64,000 nucleotides of DNA from Methylophaga sp. (GTDB lineage: Bacteria > Pseudomonadota > Gammaproteobacteria > Nitrosococcales > Methylophagaceae), in contig NZ_VENF01000011.1 in assembly GCF_009711715.1 (NCBI RefSeq), forward strand, positions 124,001 to 188,000, given 5' to 3'. Below the pieces are notes generated by a model. That model made no database searches, was not told the DNA's origin, and was given only the letters and a program-made list of their open reading frames with translations. Below are positions 20,367 through 28,747 of this stretch, one piece after another; the first letter of the stretch is position 1; each line of letters starts with the position of its first letter. Position numbers and translations under genes: made by a program.

Positions 20367-20711
20367 TTATTTGTTTCCACCACATTTCGCTTCACCGCAT
20401 TTGCCTTCTTCCATTTTCTCTTTTTTCATTTCGCCGCCACATTTGCCTTCTTCAGCTTTTTTGTCAGCGCCGCATTTCGCTTCACCGCCTTTGCCTTCTT
20501 CCATTTTCTCTTTTTTCATTTCACTGCCACATTTGGCTTCACCACATTTGCCTTCTTCAGCGTGATGCTCAGCCAGTTGCATGTAGCCGTTAGAAAGTTC
20601 CTGGGCAGCGAATGGGTTTTCTGCACTCGCGATGTTTGGAGACAGGGCCAGACCTGCAGTCAAAGCCGCGCCCGCAGCAATTGAAAATGAAGTTCTTTTC
20701 GTAGTAGCCAT
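20367..20711 (-). CDS. HvfA-like Cys-repeat exported peptide, candidate modified copper-binding RiPP
   Basis: A 114-residue low-complexity protein. Residues 1-30 are a signal peptide (hydrophobic core, SPNIASA cleavage region). Residues 31-51 (ENPFAAQELSNGYMQLAEHH) form the conserved HvfA-type leader. The tail is made of EGKCG and EAKCG motifs separated by MKKEKM spacers: cysteines at 56, 61, 80, 91, 105 and 110, with one expected Cys replaced by Gly (EGKGG near 75). In Haemophilus, HvfB/HvfC convert EGKCG cysteines into copper-binding oxazolone/thioamide groups. Neither enzyme gene is in this window, so modification here is inferred. It is transcribed divergently from an ECF sigma gene. Confidence 0.82.
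   Translation of the reverse strand: MATTKRTSFSIAAGAALTAGLALSPNIASAENPFAAQELSNGYMQLAEHHAEEGKCGEAKCGSEMKKEKMEEGKGGEAKCGADKKAEEGKCGGEMKKEKMEEGKCGEAKCGGNK
20381..20522. repeat. 90-bp-period internal repeat in the HvfA-like gene
   Basis: Two 52-bp blocks, 20381-20432 and 20471-20522, match at all but two positions with a 90-bp period. They encode the spacer-plus-EGK unit twice. One of the differing codons is the nearby Cys/Gly difference between units. The repeat suggests recent duplication within the gene. Confidence 0.8.
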
Positions 20712-20779
20712 CGTTATATCCTTCTCTCGTTATGAAACAAAAAACAACCGGCCACGCTTGAGCCAGTCCTGCTACCATA

Positions 20780-20804
20780 GACTTTTGTGTTCGCTGATTG
20801 TTAC
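20780..20804 (-). promoter_or_regulatory. Candidate ECF-sigma promoter for the HvfA-like/doxX/msrPQ transcript
   Basis: Reading on the minus strand, TTGTAAC (ending at 20800) is followed after 17 bases by GTCTA (starting at 20782). This is the AAC -35 plus GTC -10 layout of group-4 sigma promoters. It lies about 70-90 bp before the peptide start codon and just outside the divergent sigma-factor gene, as expected for autoregulation. Assignment to that sigma factor is inference. Confidence 0.5.
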
Positions 20805-20811
20805 AAACGGA

Positions 20812-21423
20812 ATGAAAAAAGTTGCATCGCTCAATCAACTGGACGAGAAAGCGCTGATCGACAAGCTGATTGAGGGCGATGCAGCTGCATTTGAATTTGT
20901 TGTGGATCGTTATCACAGCATCATGCTGTCAGTGGCCAGAGCGATTATTGGTGAAGCTTTCGCTGACGAGGTGGTACAAGATGCCTGGGTCTCGGCCATC
21001 AAAGCCCTGCCCCGCTTTGAAGGCCGGGCTTCGCTCAAAACATGGCTTTTGCAAATTACCAGCAACGGTGCCAAAACCCGACTGCGGCGGGAAAGCCGGC
21101 AATTATCCCTGGATGACGGCTGGCAGGCTGAACCTGACTACAAATTCGATCAACGCGGCCACCGGATTGATGATGTATTACCCTGGAATATCGACACACC
21201 CGATGCCTTGCTGGAAAACGAACAGCTCAGGCAGGTAATAGAGACCACTTATCAAAAGCTGCCACCCCAGCAGCGTGCCGTTCTAACCATGGCCGATATG
21301 GAAGGTCTGGAGATGAAAGAAATCTGTAACATTCTCGACATCTCCGCGTCTAATGCTAGAGTCCTGCTGCATCGCGCCAGGACAGCATTGCACCACAGTA
21401 TTGAAAAGTATCAGGAAAGCTAG
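20812..21423 (+). CDS. ECF-type RNA polymerase sigma factor
   Basis: A 203-residue group-4 sigma factor. Region 2 spans about residues 18-90 (FEFVVDRYHSIMLSVAR, then DEVVQDAWVSAIKALPRFEGRA) and region 4 about 135-195 (LPPQQRAVLTMADMEGLEMKEI with a helix-turn-helix). I start at the ATG at 20812 (MKKVASLNQ). The longer open frame crosses the divergent promoter and has no sigma-like residues. Its neighbour four bases downstream is a zinc-finger anti-sigma factor. The divergent peptide-DoxX-MsrPQ set is the obvious target regulon, by context. Confidence 0.92.
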   Translation: MKKVASLNQLDEKALIDKLIEGDAAAFEFVVDRYHSIMLSVARAIIGEAFADEVVQDAWVSAIKALPRFEGRASLKTWLLQITSNGAKTRLRRESRQLSLDDGWQAEPDYKFDQRGHRIDDVLPWNIDTPDALLENEQLRQVIETTYQKLPPQQRAVLTMADMEGLEMKEICNILDISASNARVLLHRARTALHHSIEKYQES

Positions 21424-21427
21424 ATAA

Positions 21428-21667
21428 ATGTTTGAGTGTAAAGATGTTGCTGAAGAAGCCAGTAACTACCTGGATGGTGATTTGCCACTGGGTAAACGGG
21501 TAGGCTTGTTCCTGCACCTGGTGTATTGCAGCTGCTGCCGCCGCTACCTGCAGCAGATTCGGCAGACTATCAGCACAGTCAATATTCTGCGTCCTCAGGA
21601 GCAGCATGACACGGATACTCAGGCACTGGCGGAAAAGCTGCGTATGCTCTCAAAAACAGAGTCCTGA
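21428..21667 (+). CDS. Small zinc-finger (zf-HC2) anti-sigma factor
   Basis: A 79-residue cytoplasmic protein. The N-terminal half holds the ZAS-type zinc motif HLVYCSCC (His-x3-Cys-x2-Cys), preceded by the usual CKDVAEEASNYLDGDL helix. There is no transmembrane segment, so it should be a soluble, possibly redox-sensitive anti-sigma factor like RsrA, not a membrane-bound one. It starts four bases after the sigma gene stop. Oxidation or metal displacement at the Cys cluster would be a natural trigger, but that is inference. Confidence 0.85.
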   Translation: MFECKDVAEEASNYLDGDLPLGKRVGLFLHLVYCSCCRRYLQQIRQTISTVNILRPQEQHDTDTQALAEKLRMLSKTES

Positions 21668-21709
21668 GCGTGGTTTCTATCTTAGCGTAGGTGGATTTGA
21701 GCCACAGAG

Positions 21710-21892
21710 GCTCAAAGGACCCAGTGAATCAAAATAGCTATCCGCGGATTTTCACAGATTAAACTGGTTCCGGCGCAGTCATAGCGCAACATTTACTTTT
21801 GCCGGAAGCCCGACGCTGCCTTTTCTTACAATAATCTGTGGCCATCTGCGTCATCTGCGGATAAATCAAAAATGCTGTGTCCTCTGCGCCCC
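21710..21892. repeat. Nested palindromic intergenic element between convergent genes
   Basis: The 248-bp gap between the anti-sigma gene and the convergent DUF1244 gene holds two nested inverted repeats. The outer arms carry CACAGAGG (near 21712) and its complement in TGTGTCCTCTGCG (near 21876). The inner arms run from ATCCGC through TCACAGATTA (21740-21761) and from TAATCTGTGG through GCGGAT (21832-21862). Short CACAGAT/ATCTGCG words repeat about every seven bases. This looks like a dispersed intergenic repeat or degenerate MITE, possibly acting as a two-way terminator. Confidence 0.55.
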
Positions 21893-21915
21893 TGTACTTA
21901 TTAATTAACTGACAG

Positions 21916-22173
21916 TTATTGCTTAGGCCCGGTCTGATACTTATCTTTCCATTCGCTGTATGGCATTCCGTAGACATATTCCCTTGCCTGGTCGTAGTCC
22001 ATCTCTATCCCTTTGTCTTCAGCGGCAGCGAGATACCATTTCGATAAACAGTTTCGGCAGAAGCCGGCCAGATTCATCAAATCGATATTCTGAACATCGG
22101 TATTAGCCTGCAGATGTTCCAGCAGACGACGAAAGGCGGCCGCTTCGAGTTCAATTTGAGTCTGTTGATCCAT
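21916..22173 (-). CDS. DUF1244 family protein
   Basis: An 85-residue small soluble protein with the family block LAGFCRNCLSKWYLAAAEDKGI and the C-terminal VYGMPYSEWKDKYQ. The CRNC pair suggests possible metal or redox use, but no function is established for the family that I know of. I start at the ATG at 22173, which has a GAGGATA ribosome site inside the preceding ABC ATPase gene. The four-codon-longer open frame lacks one. It overlaps the ATPase gene by 23 bases. Confidence 0.85.
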   Translation of the reverse strand: MDQQTQIELEAAAFRRLLEHLQANTDVQNIDLMNLAGFCRNCLSKWYLAAAEDKGIEMDYDQAREYVYGMPYSEWKDKYQTGPKQ

Positions 22174-24181
22174 AGTTATCCTCATATAAATAGCATTTAA
22201 CAGTGTGACTGCGACTGAGCTGACTTAAATCCGGGTAAGTTTCCCGGCAAATCGGCATCACATGCGGGCAGCGTTGATGAAAGTGACAGCCCTTGGGCGG
22301 ATTCGCCGGTGAAGGCAACTCCCCTTCCAGTTTAACGCTCTCCTGTCGGGTTTCAGTGTCAATTTTGGGCACCGCCGATAATAAAGCTTGGGTGTATGGG
22401 TGCTTGGGCGAGTTCAGCACTTCATCCCGCAGTCCCTCTTCGACCACCCGGCCCAGATACATCACCGCCACGCGGTGAGCGAGATAATCCACCACTGCAA
22501 TATTGTGGGTAATAAACAGGTACGACAAACCGAACTCATGCTGAATATCACGCAACAGATTCAGAATTTGCGCCTGGACTGACACATCCAGTGCACTGGT
22601 CGGTTCGTCACAGATAATCACTTCCGGTTCTGCAGCCAACGCCCGGGCGATACAAATCCGTTGACGCTGACCACCAGAAAACTCGTGTGGGTAGCGGTAT
22701 TTAATATCCGGTCTGAGACCCACCCTTTCCAGCAATTCGTCCACTTTTCTGGCTCGCTCAGCCGGGTCTTTAATCGACGAGGTCAGCATGCCCTCTTCAA
22801 TCACCTGGGTGATGGTCATGCGTGGGTTCATTGAAGAGAACGGATCCTGAAAGATGATCTGCATTGCAGAACGGACTTCCTTAAGCTCACGCTCAGGGAG
22901 GCGGGTCATGTCCCTGCCGCGAAAGCTGACCTGACCCGAAGTGATCGGCACCAGTTGCAGAATACCTTTACCGACTGTGGTTTTGCCACAGCCTGACTCC
23001 CCTACCAGAGCTAAAGTCTCCGCCGGTCGCAAGTCCAGGCTGATACCGTCGACGGCTTTAACATGACCGACAACGCGTTGCAAAATGCCTTTCTTAATCG
23101 GGAAATGCACTTTCAGCCTGTCCGCCTGCAGCAGCGCTTTATCTGCCGGCACAACTTCCGACAGGCGAGAGCTGGTGACGGCCAGTTCCGGCTTGACCCG
23201 TTCTGCTGATACATCCGGGTCGTACAAGTGACAGCGAACGCCATGGCCTTCGGTTTCCAGCCAGCGTGGTGCCACATCATGACAATGCTGCCAGGCAAAG
23301 TCACAGCGATCAGAAAAACGGCAGCAATTAAACGGCTGGTTCAGCGGCGGCACACTGCCTTTGATAACCGTGAGTTTCTCTTCACGCTTCTGCTCTGAGG
23401 GCAGCGCCTCGAATAATTTTCGTGTGTAAGGATGCTGGGTATCATTAAAAAATTGCTGACGGCTGGCCGTCTCGACAATCTGGCCGGCATACATCACCGC
23501 CACATGATCCGCCATCTGGGCGACCACCCCCAAATCATGGGTTATCAGCATAATCGCCATGCCGGTTTTTTGCTGAATATCCTTAAGCAGATCCAGTATC
23601 TGGGCCTGAATAGTGACATCCAGTGCGGTGGTGGGTTCATCGGCTATCAGCAGTTCCGGCTCACCGGCCAGCGCCATCGCGATCATGACCCGCTGCTTCA
23701 TCCCCCCGGAGAGTTGATGTGGGTATTCCTTGATTCGCTGTTGCGGATCGGGGATGCCAACGGATTTCAGTAACTCAATGGAACGATCATGAATGCTTTG
23801 CTGATCCATATTGAAGTGCCAGTTGAGTACTTCACCAATCTGCTGGCCGACGGAAAGCACCGGGTTCAGTGAGCTTTGTGGTTCCTGGAAAATCATTGAA
23901 ACGCGTCTGCCACGAATCTTTTCCATTTCTGTCTCAGACAGCGGCAACAGGTTATGCCCTGACAACAGCACTTGACCGGCAACAATACGGCTGGCTGGGT
24001 GCGGATTGAGCCTGAGCAGCGAAAGCGCAGTCATTGACTTGCCGCAACCCGACTCTCCCAGCAGGGCAAACGTCTCACCACGGTGAATAGTGAAATCGAT
24101 ACCATCGACCGCACGGGCGGGATTCTCATCATGGCCAAACCAGGTTTTCAGACCGCGGACTTCAAGCAGGGTCTCTGTCAT
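22151..24181 (-). CDS. Dual ABC ATPase of a peptide/nickel-type transporter (DppD-DppF fusion, YejF-like)
   Basis: A 676-residue fusion of two nucleotide-binding domains. Both halves have a Walker A GESGCGKS/T (near 40 and 392), a signature motif (LSGGMKQR and FSGGQRQR), a Walker B ending in DEPT, and the C-terminal oligopeptide/dipeptide extension with a Cys cluster. This architecture energises oligopeptide importers such as YejABEF. It overlaps the permease gene by four bases. The two other expected parts, a periplasmic binding protein and a second permease, are not next to it. Confidence 0.92.
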   Translation of the reverse strand: MTETLLEVRGLKTWFGHDENPARAVDGIDFTIHRGETFALLGESGCGKSMTALSLLRLNPHPASRIVAGQVLLSGHNLLPLSETEMEKIRGRRVSMIFQEPQSSLNPVLSVGQQIGEVLNWHFNMDQQSIHDRSIELLKSVGIPDPQQRIKEYPHQLSGGMKQRVMIAMALAGEPELLIADEPTTALDVTIQAQILDLLKDIQQKTGMAIMLITHDLGVVAQMADHVAVMYAGQIVETASRQQFFNDTQHPYTRKLFEALPSEQKREEKLTVIKGSVPPLNQPFNCCRFSDRCDFAWQHCHDVAPRWLETEGHGVRCHLYDPDVSAERVKPELAVTSSRLSEVVPADKALLQADRLKVHFPIKKGILQRVVGHVKAVDGISLDLRPAETLALVGESGCGKTTVGKGILQLVPITSGQVSFRGRDMTRLPERELKEVRSAMQIIFQDPFSSMNPRMTITQVIEEGMLTSSIKDPAERARKVDELLERVGLRPDIKYRYPHEFSGGQRQRICIARALAAEPEVIICDEPTSALDVSVQAQILNLLRDIQHEFGLSYLFITHNIAVVDYLAHRVAVMYLGRVVEEGLRDEVLNSPKHPYTQALLSAVPKIDTETRQESVKLEGELPSPANPPKGCHFHQRCPHVMPICRETYPDLSQLSRSHTVKCYLYEDNYGSTDSN

Positions 24182-25590
24182 CTTGCCCCCTGCATTCTTG
24201 GATCAAAGGCGTCCCTGACCACGTCAGCAAACAGATTCGCTGCCAGCACCAGAATAAACATCGAGATAAAAGCGGCGGTGAGCGACCACCAGACTACCGG
24301 GTCACGGGCCATTTCCAGTCGGGCACTGTTAATCATATTGCCCCAGCTTATCATTGAGGGGTCAACACCGACGCCGACATAGGAAAGCACCGCTTCCGCC
24401 AGTACCAGGCCACTGAAATCCAGTACCACGGCAATCAGTACCAGGTGCATCAGATTAGGCAAAATGTGTTTATGCAGAATGCTGAAGTTGCTGGCACCCA
24501 GTGAGCGTGACGCCAGTACGTATTCAGCTTCGCGCAGCTTCAGCGTTTCTGCCCTGAGAATGCGACAGAGCCCCGTCCAGCTGGTGACACCGAGAATAAT
24601 GCAAAGGAACAGCAGCCGCATATCGGCGCGCTCGGCAATCGTTTCAAACTGCTCCGGATTGTTGTTCATGTATACCTGCAGAATCAACACGGCGGCAGCA
24701 ATCAACAGTACACCGGGAATCGAGTTCATTGTGGTGTAGATGTACTGAATAATGTCATCAATCCAGCCACGGAAATAGCCGGCAGCAATACCCAGCATAA
24801 TCGCCAGCGGCAGCATCACCAGCGTGGTCAGTGTGCCGATAACCAGCCCGGTGCGGACACTTTTCAGTGCCTGATACAGCACATCCTGCCCCACTTTATC
24901 CGTGCCGAAGACATGATAATCCGCACTCAATGCAATCAGATTGAATGCAGTCAAAGTCAGCAGGAACAGCATCAGGTAAAAGGTTCGTAACGGGTAATCA
25001 GACTTGCCGCGGACAATGCGGCCCGCCTGACTTATGACACTGCCACCCAGTCGCCAGCGACGGAGCAGACAATGCAGGACAAATACCACAACAACCAGCA
25101 ACAGACTGAATAAGCTGGCTGTAATTATCGTGCTGGTAATGTCCTGGATTTTACTGTGCGGGTCTTGCAGATGGCTGCCACCGTATTTCAGCCGCGGATA
25201 GTCATAGACCAGGGAGCCATCTTCCGCCGTCTGCATTTCCTTGACGTAAAGTCGGTGTGCGAAAGGTGCGGAATAGGTTTTCTCAACCTGTTGACGCAGC
25301 GGCTGCACCAGATGGTCAAATACGCTGATAACTTCGGTAGCGTAATGGGTGTTGATCGAGTCACCATTGGCTTCCAGCGCCGGCCGGTAATGCAGTGAAT
25401 CGAGCAGACCGATAACTACATAACAGCTCAGCACCATGATAGAGATCATGCCGCGACGGCTTTGAATAACAGATTTCCAGGGAGCACGAAGATGCGGACG
25501 TCGGCGAATATAGATAACGCCTGCGGCCACCACTGCCAGTAGCAGAAAAATCAGTATGTCTGTCCAGAGAAATACGGGCAAAAAGGGCAT
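24178..25590 (-). CDS. Peptide-type ABC transporter permease with a long N-terminal region
   Basis: A 470-residue DppC/YejE-type inner-membrane permease. The canonical domain lies in the C-terminal 260 residues: FGTDKVGQDVLYQALKSVRTGL near 228, and the EAA loop ending LGASNFSILHKHILPN near 375. The first 200 residues carry two or three additional membrane segments and a periplasmic stretch, longer than in typical DppC proteins. It starts 15 bases after ispH. It is coupled to the dual ATPase gene. Confidence 0.88.
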   Translation of the reverse strand: MPFLPVFLWTDILIFLLLAVVAAGVIYIRRRPHLRAPWKSVIQSRRGMISIMVLSCYVVIGLLDSLHYRPALEANGDSINTHYATEVISVFDHLVQPLRQQVEKTYSAPFAHRLYVKEMQTAEDGSLVYDYPRLKYGGSHLQDPHSKIQDITSTIITASLFSLLLVVVVFVLHCLLRRWRLGGSVISQAGRIVRGKSDYPLRTFYLMLFLLTLTAFNLIALSADYHVFGTDKVGQDVLYQALKSVRTGLVIGTLTTLVMLPLAIMLGIAAGYFRGWIDDIIQYIYTTMNSIPGVLLIAAAVLILQVYMNNNPEQFETIAERADMRLLFLCIILGVTSWTGLCRILRAETLKLREAEYVLASRSLGASNFSILHKHILPNLMHLVLIAVVLDFSGLVLAEAVLSYVGVGVDPSMISWGNMINSARLEMARDPVVWWSLTAAFISMFILVLAANLFADVVRDAFDPRMQGAR

Positions 25591-25605
25591 GTGGGGCCTT
25601 ATTTT

Positions 25606-26562
25606 TTATTTTGTCAGACTGCTCACATCAATCTTAAGTTCTCTCGGTAATGAAAACTCGATGTCTTCACGTAATCCATCATCTTCCTGCACATTCTTAA
25701 TGCCCAGTTCAGCGAGCCTGGCGACGACCTGTTGCACCAGTACTTCCGGTGCCGAGGCCCCGGCAGTCAGGCCTATCCGTTGTTTGTCATCAAACCACTC
25801 AGCCCGGATTTCATCTGCATTATCAATCAGGTAGGCCGAGGTGCCCAGTTTTTCAGACAGTTCACGCAGACGGTTTGAGTTGGAGCTGTTGACCGAGCCG
25901 ACCACAAGCACCAGATCACATTCATTAGCCAGTTTTTTCACCGCATCCTGACGGTTCTGGGTGGCGTAACAAATATCGTCCTTGCTGGGCCCCGTGATAT
26001 TGGGGAAATATTCGCGCAGGGCATCAATGACGACCGAAGTGTCATCGACAGACAACGTGGTCTGGGTGACAAATGCCAGTCGTTCCGGATTTTTGACCTT
26101 CAGTCTGGCCACATCCTGTGGAGATTCGACCAGGTACATACCGCCCTCTTCCGAGGTGTACTGGCCCATGGTGCCTTCGACTTCCGGATGGCCTTCATGA
26201 CCAATCAGGATGCACTCCATTCCCTGCTTTTCATAGCGTGACACTTCCATGTGCACCTTGGTCACCAGTGGACAGGTGGCATCAAACACTTTCAAACCGC
26301 GCTGTGTACCGGCCTGCTGAACCTGCTTGGAAACACCGTGTGCACTGAAAATCACCGTGCTGTTATCCGGCACTTCATCCAGTTCTTCAACAAACACCGC
26401 GCCTTTATTACGCAGGTCGTCTACAACGAAACGGTTATGAACCACTTCATGACGTACATAGATAGGCGCACCGAAAAGCTCAAGTGCCCGTTCGACAATA
26501 TCAATCGCACGGTCGACCCCGGCACAGAAACCGCGAGGGTTTGCCAGTACTAGCTGTTTCAT
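25606..26562 (-). CDS. ispH: 4-hydroxy-3-methylbut-2-enyl diphosphate reductase
   Basis: Last enzyme of the methylerythritol phosphate route, producing isopentenyl and dimethylallyl diphosphates. The 318 residues carry the three cluster-ligating cysteines in PRGFCAGV (C13), FDATCPLV and DICYATQN, and the [10 protein letters not shown] substrate-binding motif. Its ATG overlaps the pheA stop by one base (TAATG), so it is translated from the gyrA-serC-pheA transcript. Linkage of ispH to pheA rather than to fkpB or lspA is less common. Confidence 0.97.
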   Translation of the reverse strand: MKQLVLANPRGFCAGVDRAIDIVERALELFGAPIYVRHEVVHNRFVVDDLRNKGAVFVEELDEVPDNSTVIFSAHGVSKQVQQAGTQRGLKVFDATCPLVTKVHMEVSRYEKQGMECILIGHEGHPEVEGTMGQYTSEEGGMYLVESPQDVARLKVKNPERLAFVTQTTLSVDDTSVVIDALREYFPNITGPSKDDICYATQNRQDAVKKLANECDLVLVVGSVNSSNSNRLRELSEKLGTSAYLIDNADEIRAEWFDDKQRIGLTAGASAPEVLVQQVVARLAELGIKNVQEDDGLREDIEFSLPRELKIDVSSLTK

Positions 26563-27656
26563 TAAAGGACTGCCTTGGGATATGACCCCAGAATTCTGAA
26601 CATCGATGATTCCTGTTCCAGCCGGGCCAGTGCCTCGGCAACGGCCTGCTCGTCAGCGTGACCTTCGATGTCGATAAAAAATACGTATTCCCAGATCCCT
26701 TTGCGGGAAGGACGCGACTCAATCCGCGTCATACTGATACCGCTTTCGGCCAGCGGTTTTAATAGAGACTGCAAAGCGCCCGGTTTGTTCTTGGTGGCCA
26801 CCAGCAGTGCCGTTTTATCGACACCGGATGGACCGACATGCTGGCGGCCGATAACCAGGAAACGGGTCGTGTTATCGGATTCGTCTTCAATATTGTTGGC
26901 CAGCACTTTTAATCCGTAAATCGCAGCGGCGGTACTGGCCGCAATCGCCGCAGCACCGGCATCCATAGCAGATACACGTTTGGCCGCCTCGGAGTTACTG
27001 TCCAGTGGAATCAGCTCAGCCTGGGGCAATTGATCCCCCAGCCATTGACGGCATTGTGCCAGCGCCTGAGGATGGGCAAAAACCTGGCGCACTTCCTCCA
27101 GTGACTCGGCCCGACCCAGCAGGTAATGATGAATCGGCAGTGTGACTTCGCCGTTGATCTTGAGTGATGAAGAGATAAAGCGATCCAGCGTATGACTGAC
27201 GACCCCTTCAGTGGAATTCTCAACAGGCACCACACCATAACAGGCATTTTCCGTTTCAACTGCCCGGAATACATTGGCAATGGTGCTGACCGACTGCAAT
27301 TCCACCGAGCCACCAAAATGCTTTAGTGCTGCGGCCTGGGTGAAAGACCCTTCAGGTCCCAGATAGGCAACCTGTAAAGGTTTTTCTGCCGCCAGACAGG
27401 CAGACATGATTTCACGGAACAGGCGCGCCATTTCCTGTGATGACAGTGGGCCTTCATTGCGGGCCATGACATTGCGAAGCACCATCGCTTCACGCTCAGG
27501 ACGGTAGAAATCCGCTTTTTCACCGTTTTCAATTTTGATCCGGGCCACTTCCTGCGCCATGGCAGTACGCTGATTCAGCAAATGCTGGATTTGCTGATCC
27601 GTCTCGTCTATCTGCTGGCGAATCGCTTCAAGGGCCTTTTGCTCTTGTTCGTTCAT
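26562..27656 (-). CDS. pheA: Bifunctional chorismate mutase / prephenate dehydratase (P-protein)
   Basis: Converts chorismate to prephenate and prephenate to phenylpyruvate for phenylalanine synthesis. It has an AroQ-type mutase domain (residues 1-90), a prephenate dehydratase domain (about 95-270, beginning [15 protein letters not shown]) and a C-terminal ACT domain with the ESRPSR motif for phenylalanine feedback. The length of 364 residues is normal for the Pseudomonas-type P-protein. It lies nine bases after serC. The gyrA-serC-pheA order is shared with pseudomonads. Confidence 0.97.
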   Translation of the reverse strand: MNEQEQKALEAIRQQIDETDQQIQHLLNQRTAMAQEVARIKIENGEKADFYRPEREAMVLRNVMARNEGPLSSQEMARLFREIMSACLAAEKPLQVAYLGPEGSFTQAAALKHFGGSVELQSVSTIANVFRAVETENACYGVVPVENSTEGVVSHTLDRFISSSLKINGEVTLPIHHYLLGRAESLEEVRQVFAHPQALAQCRQWLGDQLPQAELIPLDSNSEAAKRVSAMDAGAAAIAASTAAAIYGLKVLANNIEDESDNTTRFLVIGRQHVGPSGVDKTALLVATKNKPGALQSLLKPLAESGISMTRIESRPSRKGIWEYVFFIDIEGHADEQAVAEALARLEQESSMFRILGSYPKAVL

Positions 27657-27665
27657 CTGCGGCGC

Positions 27666-28745
27666 TTACCCGTATTGACGCTCAAACTGTTGCATGAATT
27701 GAATCAGTTTATCAACTCCTGCTTCCGGCATCGCGTTGTAGATACTGGCACGCATACCACCCAGATCACGGTGCCCCTTCAAAGTCAGCAATTGCTGTTC
27801 AGCCGCCTGTTGCAGAAAAGTTTTTTCAAGACTGCTGTCGGCCAGAGTGAACGGGATATTCATCCAGGAGCGATAACGTGGGTCGACCGGGTTGGCATAG
27901 AACGGACTCTCATCAATCGCACGATAGAGCTTGTCAGCCTTACGTTTATTGATTGCTGCCATACCCTCTAAACCGCCCTGCTGTTTCAGCCACTCAAACA
28001 CCAGACCAGCGAGATACCAGCTGTAAGTGGCCGGCGTGTTATACATCGAGCCATTATCAGCATGGGTTTTATAATTGAGCATGGTCGGCGTACCAGCCAA
28101 AACCTCACCCATCAGGTCTTTACGTACAATGACAATGCAGAGACCGGCCGGGCCGATATTTTTCTGGGCACCGGCGTAAATCAGACCGAACTTGCTGACA
28201 TCAATGGGACGCGACAGAATCGTTGATGACATATCCGCAACAAGCGGCACATCACCCACCTCCGGCACCTCATGTATTTCCAGGCCATGAATCGTTTCAT
28301 TAGGCGTGTAATGCACATAGGCGGCATCATCCGACAGCTGCCATTCACTGGGATCAGCCACCGTGCTGAATCGATTGCTGCTGGAATCCGTGGCCACATT
28401 CACGTCGCAAAAACGTCTGGCTTCTGAAATCGCTTTGCCCGACCAGGCTCCGGTGTTGAAGTAATCCGCCCTGGTCTTGCCCCGCAGCAGATTCATCGGA
28501 ATCATCGGGAACTGCAATGAAGCGCCGCCCTGGAGGAACAGCACAGCGTAGTCATCCGGAATCGCCATCAGATCCCGCAAGTCGGCTTCAGCCTTTTCGG
28601 CAATCGAAGTGTACTCAGGACCGCGATGGCTCATTTCCATCACTGACATGCCCGTTCCCCGCCAGTCCAGCATTTCCTGCTGGGCCTGTTTCATCACGGC
28701 ATCCGGCAGCATGGCCGGGCCGGCACTAAAGTTATACGCTCTCAA
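27666..28745 (-). CDS. serC: Phosphoserine aminotransferase
   Basis: PLP enzyme making 3-phosphoserine in serine synthesis and acting in pyridoxal phosphate synthesis. It has 359 residues, with the PLP-binding lysine in YAGAQKNIGPAG. The start appears to be TTG at 28745, three bases after the gyrA stop. The family N-terminus AYNFSAGPAMLP follows immediately, and no ATG is available before it. A weak start two bases behind gyrA suggests translational coupling. Confidence 0.95.
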   Translation of the reverse strand: MRAYNFSAGPAMLPDAVMKQAQQEMLDWRGTGMSVMEMSHRGPEYTSIAEKAEADLRDLMAIPDDYAVLFLQGGASLQFPMIPMNLLRGKTRADYFNTGAWSGKAISEARRFCDVNVATDSSSNRFSTVADPSEWQLSDDAAYVHYTPNETIHGLEIHEVPEVGDVPLVADMSSTILSRPIDVSKFGLIYAGAQKNIGPAGLCIVIVRKDLMGEVLAGTPTMLNYKTHADNGSMYNTPATYSWYLAGLVFEWLKQQGGLEGMAAINKRKADKLYRAIDESPFYANPVDPRYRSWMNIPFTLADSSLEKTFLQQAAEQQLLTLKGHRDLGGMRASIYNAMPEAGVDKLIQFMQQFERQYG

Positions 28746-28747
28746 AG

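Noticed and set aside
20327-20593. Plus-strand frames over the Cys-repeat gene rich in His, Leu and Phe
   Set aside because: They are the reverse complement of the EGKCG repeats. The minus-strand frame has a signal peptide, a leader block and a start codon.
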